Assembly: GCA_963723595.1 (NCBI GenBank)
Contig: CAVRRQ010000012.1
Location: 12,907-76,906, forward strand
Origin: RYN-230 sp963723595
GTDB lineage: Bacteria > Actinomycetota > Actinomycetes > Streptosporangiales > Streptosporangiaceae
Direction: 5' to 3'
Length of the DNA: 64,000 bases
Part shown: piece by piece, positions 62,881-64,000 of the stretch
How the letters are laid out: every line of letters starts with the position of its first letter
Position numbering within the stretch: position 1 is the stretch's first letter
Notes under the pieces: generated by a model
What the model was told of the DNA's origin: nothing
What the model saw: only the letters and a program-made list of their open reading frames with translations
Databases searched by the model: none
Translations under genes and position numbers: made by a program

Positions 62881-64000
62881 GAGCCCTGGGTGATCGGCAA
62901 GAACAGGTTGTTCCACGCGGTCAGCTCTTCCTGGTTCTTGTACTGGTAATAGTTGCGCGAGTTCTTGATGTAGGCCGCGGTGGGGAACACGGTGGGGGCG
63001 TTCGCGGTGGTCGAGGTGGGCAGGCCGATCTCCGGCTTCATCTGGGTCAGCGCCGGTCTTGGCCCAGCCGGTGGGGTTGAGCAGCACCTCCTTGGCCGCC
63101 GGAACCGGGCAGACGTAGTCGTCGTAGTACTCCACCAGGGCCTCGACCTGCGGCTCGTAGAAGTAATCCATCAGCGTCATGGCGTCCTTGGGGTTCTGGG
63201 CGTACATGGGGATGCACATGTTGTCGGTCCAGAACATGCCGCCCTCGCTGGGGATCAGCAGTTTCAGGTCGCGATACTTGCTGTTCAGGTCGGCCTGGAA
63301 GATGTCACCCGACCAGGCCTGGGAGACGACGATGTCGCCGTTCTTGAGGTGGTCGATGTAGCTCTGGTCGTAGTAGGAGCGGACCAGCCCGTCGCTCTTC
63401 TGCTGCTGCAGCTTCTTGGCCGCCTTGGCCCAGTCGGACTCCTTCGACGTGGCCGGGTCGACCCCGATGGCCAGCAGCCCCACGCTGCCGAGTTCCTGGG
63501 GGTCGGACATCATGCCGATCTTGCCCGAGTACTTCTTGTCGAACAGGATGCCGACGCTGGTGCCCGGGTCCTTGATGATCGAGGAGTTGTACCCGATCGC
63601 GGTCCAGCCGGACTGCCAGGCCATCGTGTACTTGTTGCCCGGGTCCCAGGACGGGTTCTTGATCAGCGGGCCCGCGTACTTCTCGAAGTTGGTCATCATG
63701 CTGCGGTCGAGCGGGGTCAGCCAGCCGAAGCTGATCAGGTACCCGAGCGGCGGGCTGCTGTTCGTCATCACGATGATGTCGTAGCCGGTGGGCTGCTTGG
63801 CCTTCAGCGACGGCCGGATCTTGGCGTAGAACGGCAGGTTGTCGTTGATCGGCTCGGTGTAGGTGACCTGGATGCCGGTGTGCTGGGTGAAGTGCTCCAG
63901 GGACAGGTGCTTGCCCTTGAGCACGTCGATGTAATACGGCCAGTTGGCGAAGTTCACCGTGTGGTGCAGCTTCTGCTTGGCCCACCAGGCGGCCGTGCCG
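62877..64000 (-). CDS. PotD-like substrate-binding protein, C-terminal part (5' end outside window; frame break near 63055)
   Basis: The visible part begins TAAWWAKQKLHHTVNFANWP and gives NFANWPYYIDVLKGKHLSLE, GIQVTYTEPINDNLPFYAKI, GYDIIVMTNSSPPLGYLISF, WDPGNKYTMAWQSGWTAIGY, VVSQAWSGDIFQADL and FWTDNMCIPMYAQNPKDAM. After NPTGWAK the frame changes near 63055 and ends TAAYIKNSRNYYQYKNQEEL, FLPITQGS. Clearly paralogous to the protein at 59877-61130 over its whole length. The signal peptide lies past 64000. Two binding proteins for one permease pair imply two ligands or a recent duplication. Confidence 0.9.

Overview
The window is very GC-rich with strong G/C bias at third codon positions, and it carries families typical of filamentous actinomycetes: MMPL transporters, PucR and FCD-type GntR regulators, a SigE-family sigma factor, MpaB, a DUF574-type methyltransferase and Tat-exported pectinases. 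I read it as a chromosomal piece of a soil- or plant-litter-type actinomycete. The order or genus cannot be fixed from this sequence.

Layout. 0-10 kb: end of methionine aminopeptidase, a mycosin-like protease with a membrane partner, two MMPL exporters separated by an orphan FtsX-like half-permease, and a small ArsR / coiled-coil / sensor-domain operon. 10-18 kb: phosphatase, MpaB and CutA, then a branched-chain-type ABC importer (livF, a livM-livG fusion, livH, livK) ending in a fumarylacetoacetase-family hydrolase and facing an FCD GntR regulator. 19-25 kb: a repeat lipoprotein, an esterase facing a fused E1 alpha-beta 2-oxoacid dehydrogenase, an AAA ATPase and a PIN-domain remnant. 25-31 kb: protocatechuate branch of the beta-ketoadipate pathway (pcaB, C, I, J, H, G, D) without pcaF. 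31-43 kb: sigma factor with a coupled membrane protein, gabT, a TetX-like monooxygenase with a divergent TetR and two matching operators, and an mmsA / omega-aminotransferase pair facing PucR. 43-57.5 kb: a pectin/uronate locus (two GH28, CE8, a broken PL4, uronate dehydrogenase, sugar-acid dehydratase, DHDPS-family dehydratase, 2-oxoglutarate semialdehyde dehydrogenase, GntR) with one conserved-looking gene of unknown function. 57.5-64 kb: a methyltransferase and a polyamine-type ABC operon (two PotD-like proteins, PotB, PotC) coupled to a FAD amine oxidase.

The genes describe a plant-matter lifestyle: pectin is cut outside the cell, uronates are oxidised to 2-oxoglutarate, lignin-type aromatics pass through protocatechuate, and amines are imported and deaminated to semialdehydes and acyl-CoA.

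A dominant feature is the number of single-base frame breaks, at least 25 in about 14 genes. Conserved protein sequence continues in another frame on both sides of each break. This looks more like indel error in the assembly than decay, so frameshifted genes are reported as one CDS with the break positions given. A second class, real truncated remnants (PIN, SGNH hydrolase, PL4, nucleotidyltransferase, quinone oxidoreductase, FtsX), sits between operons.
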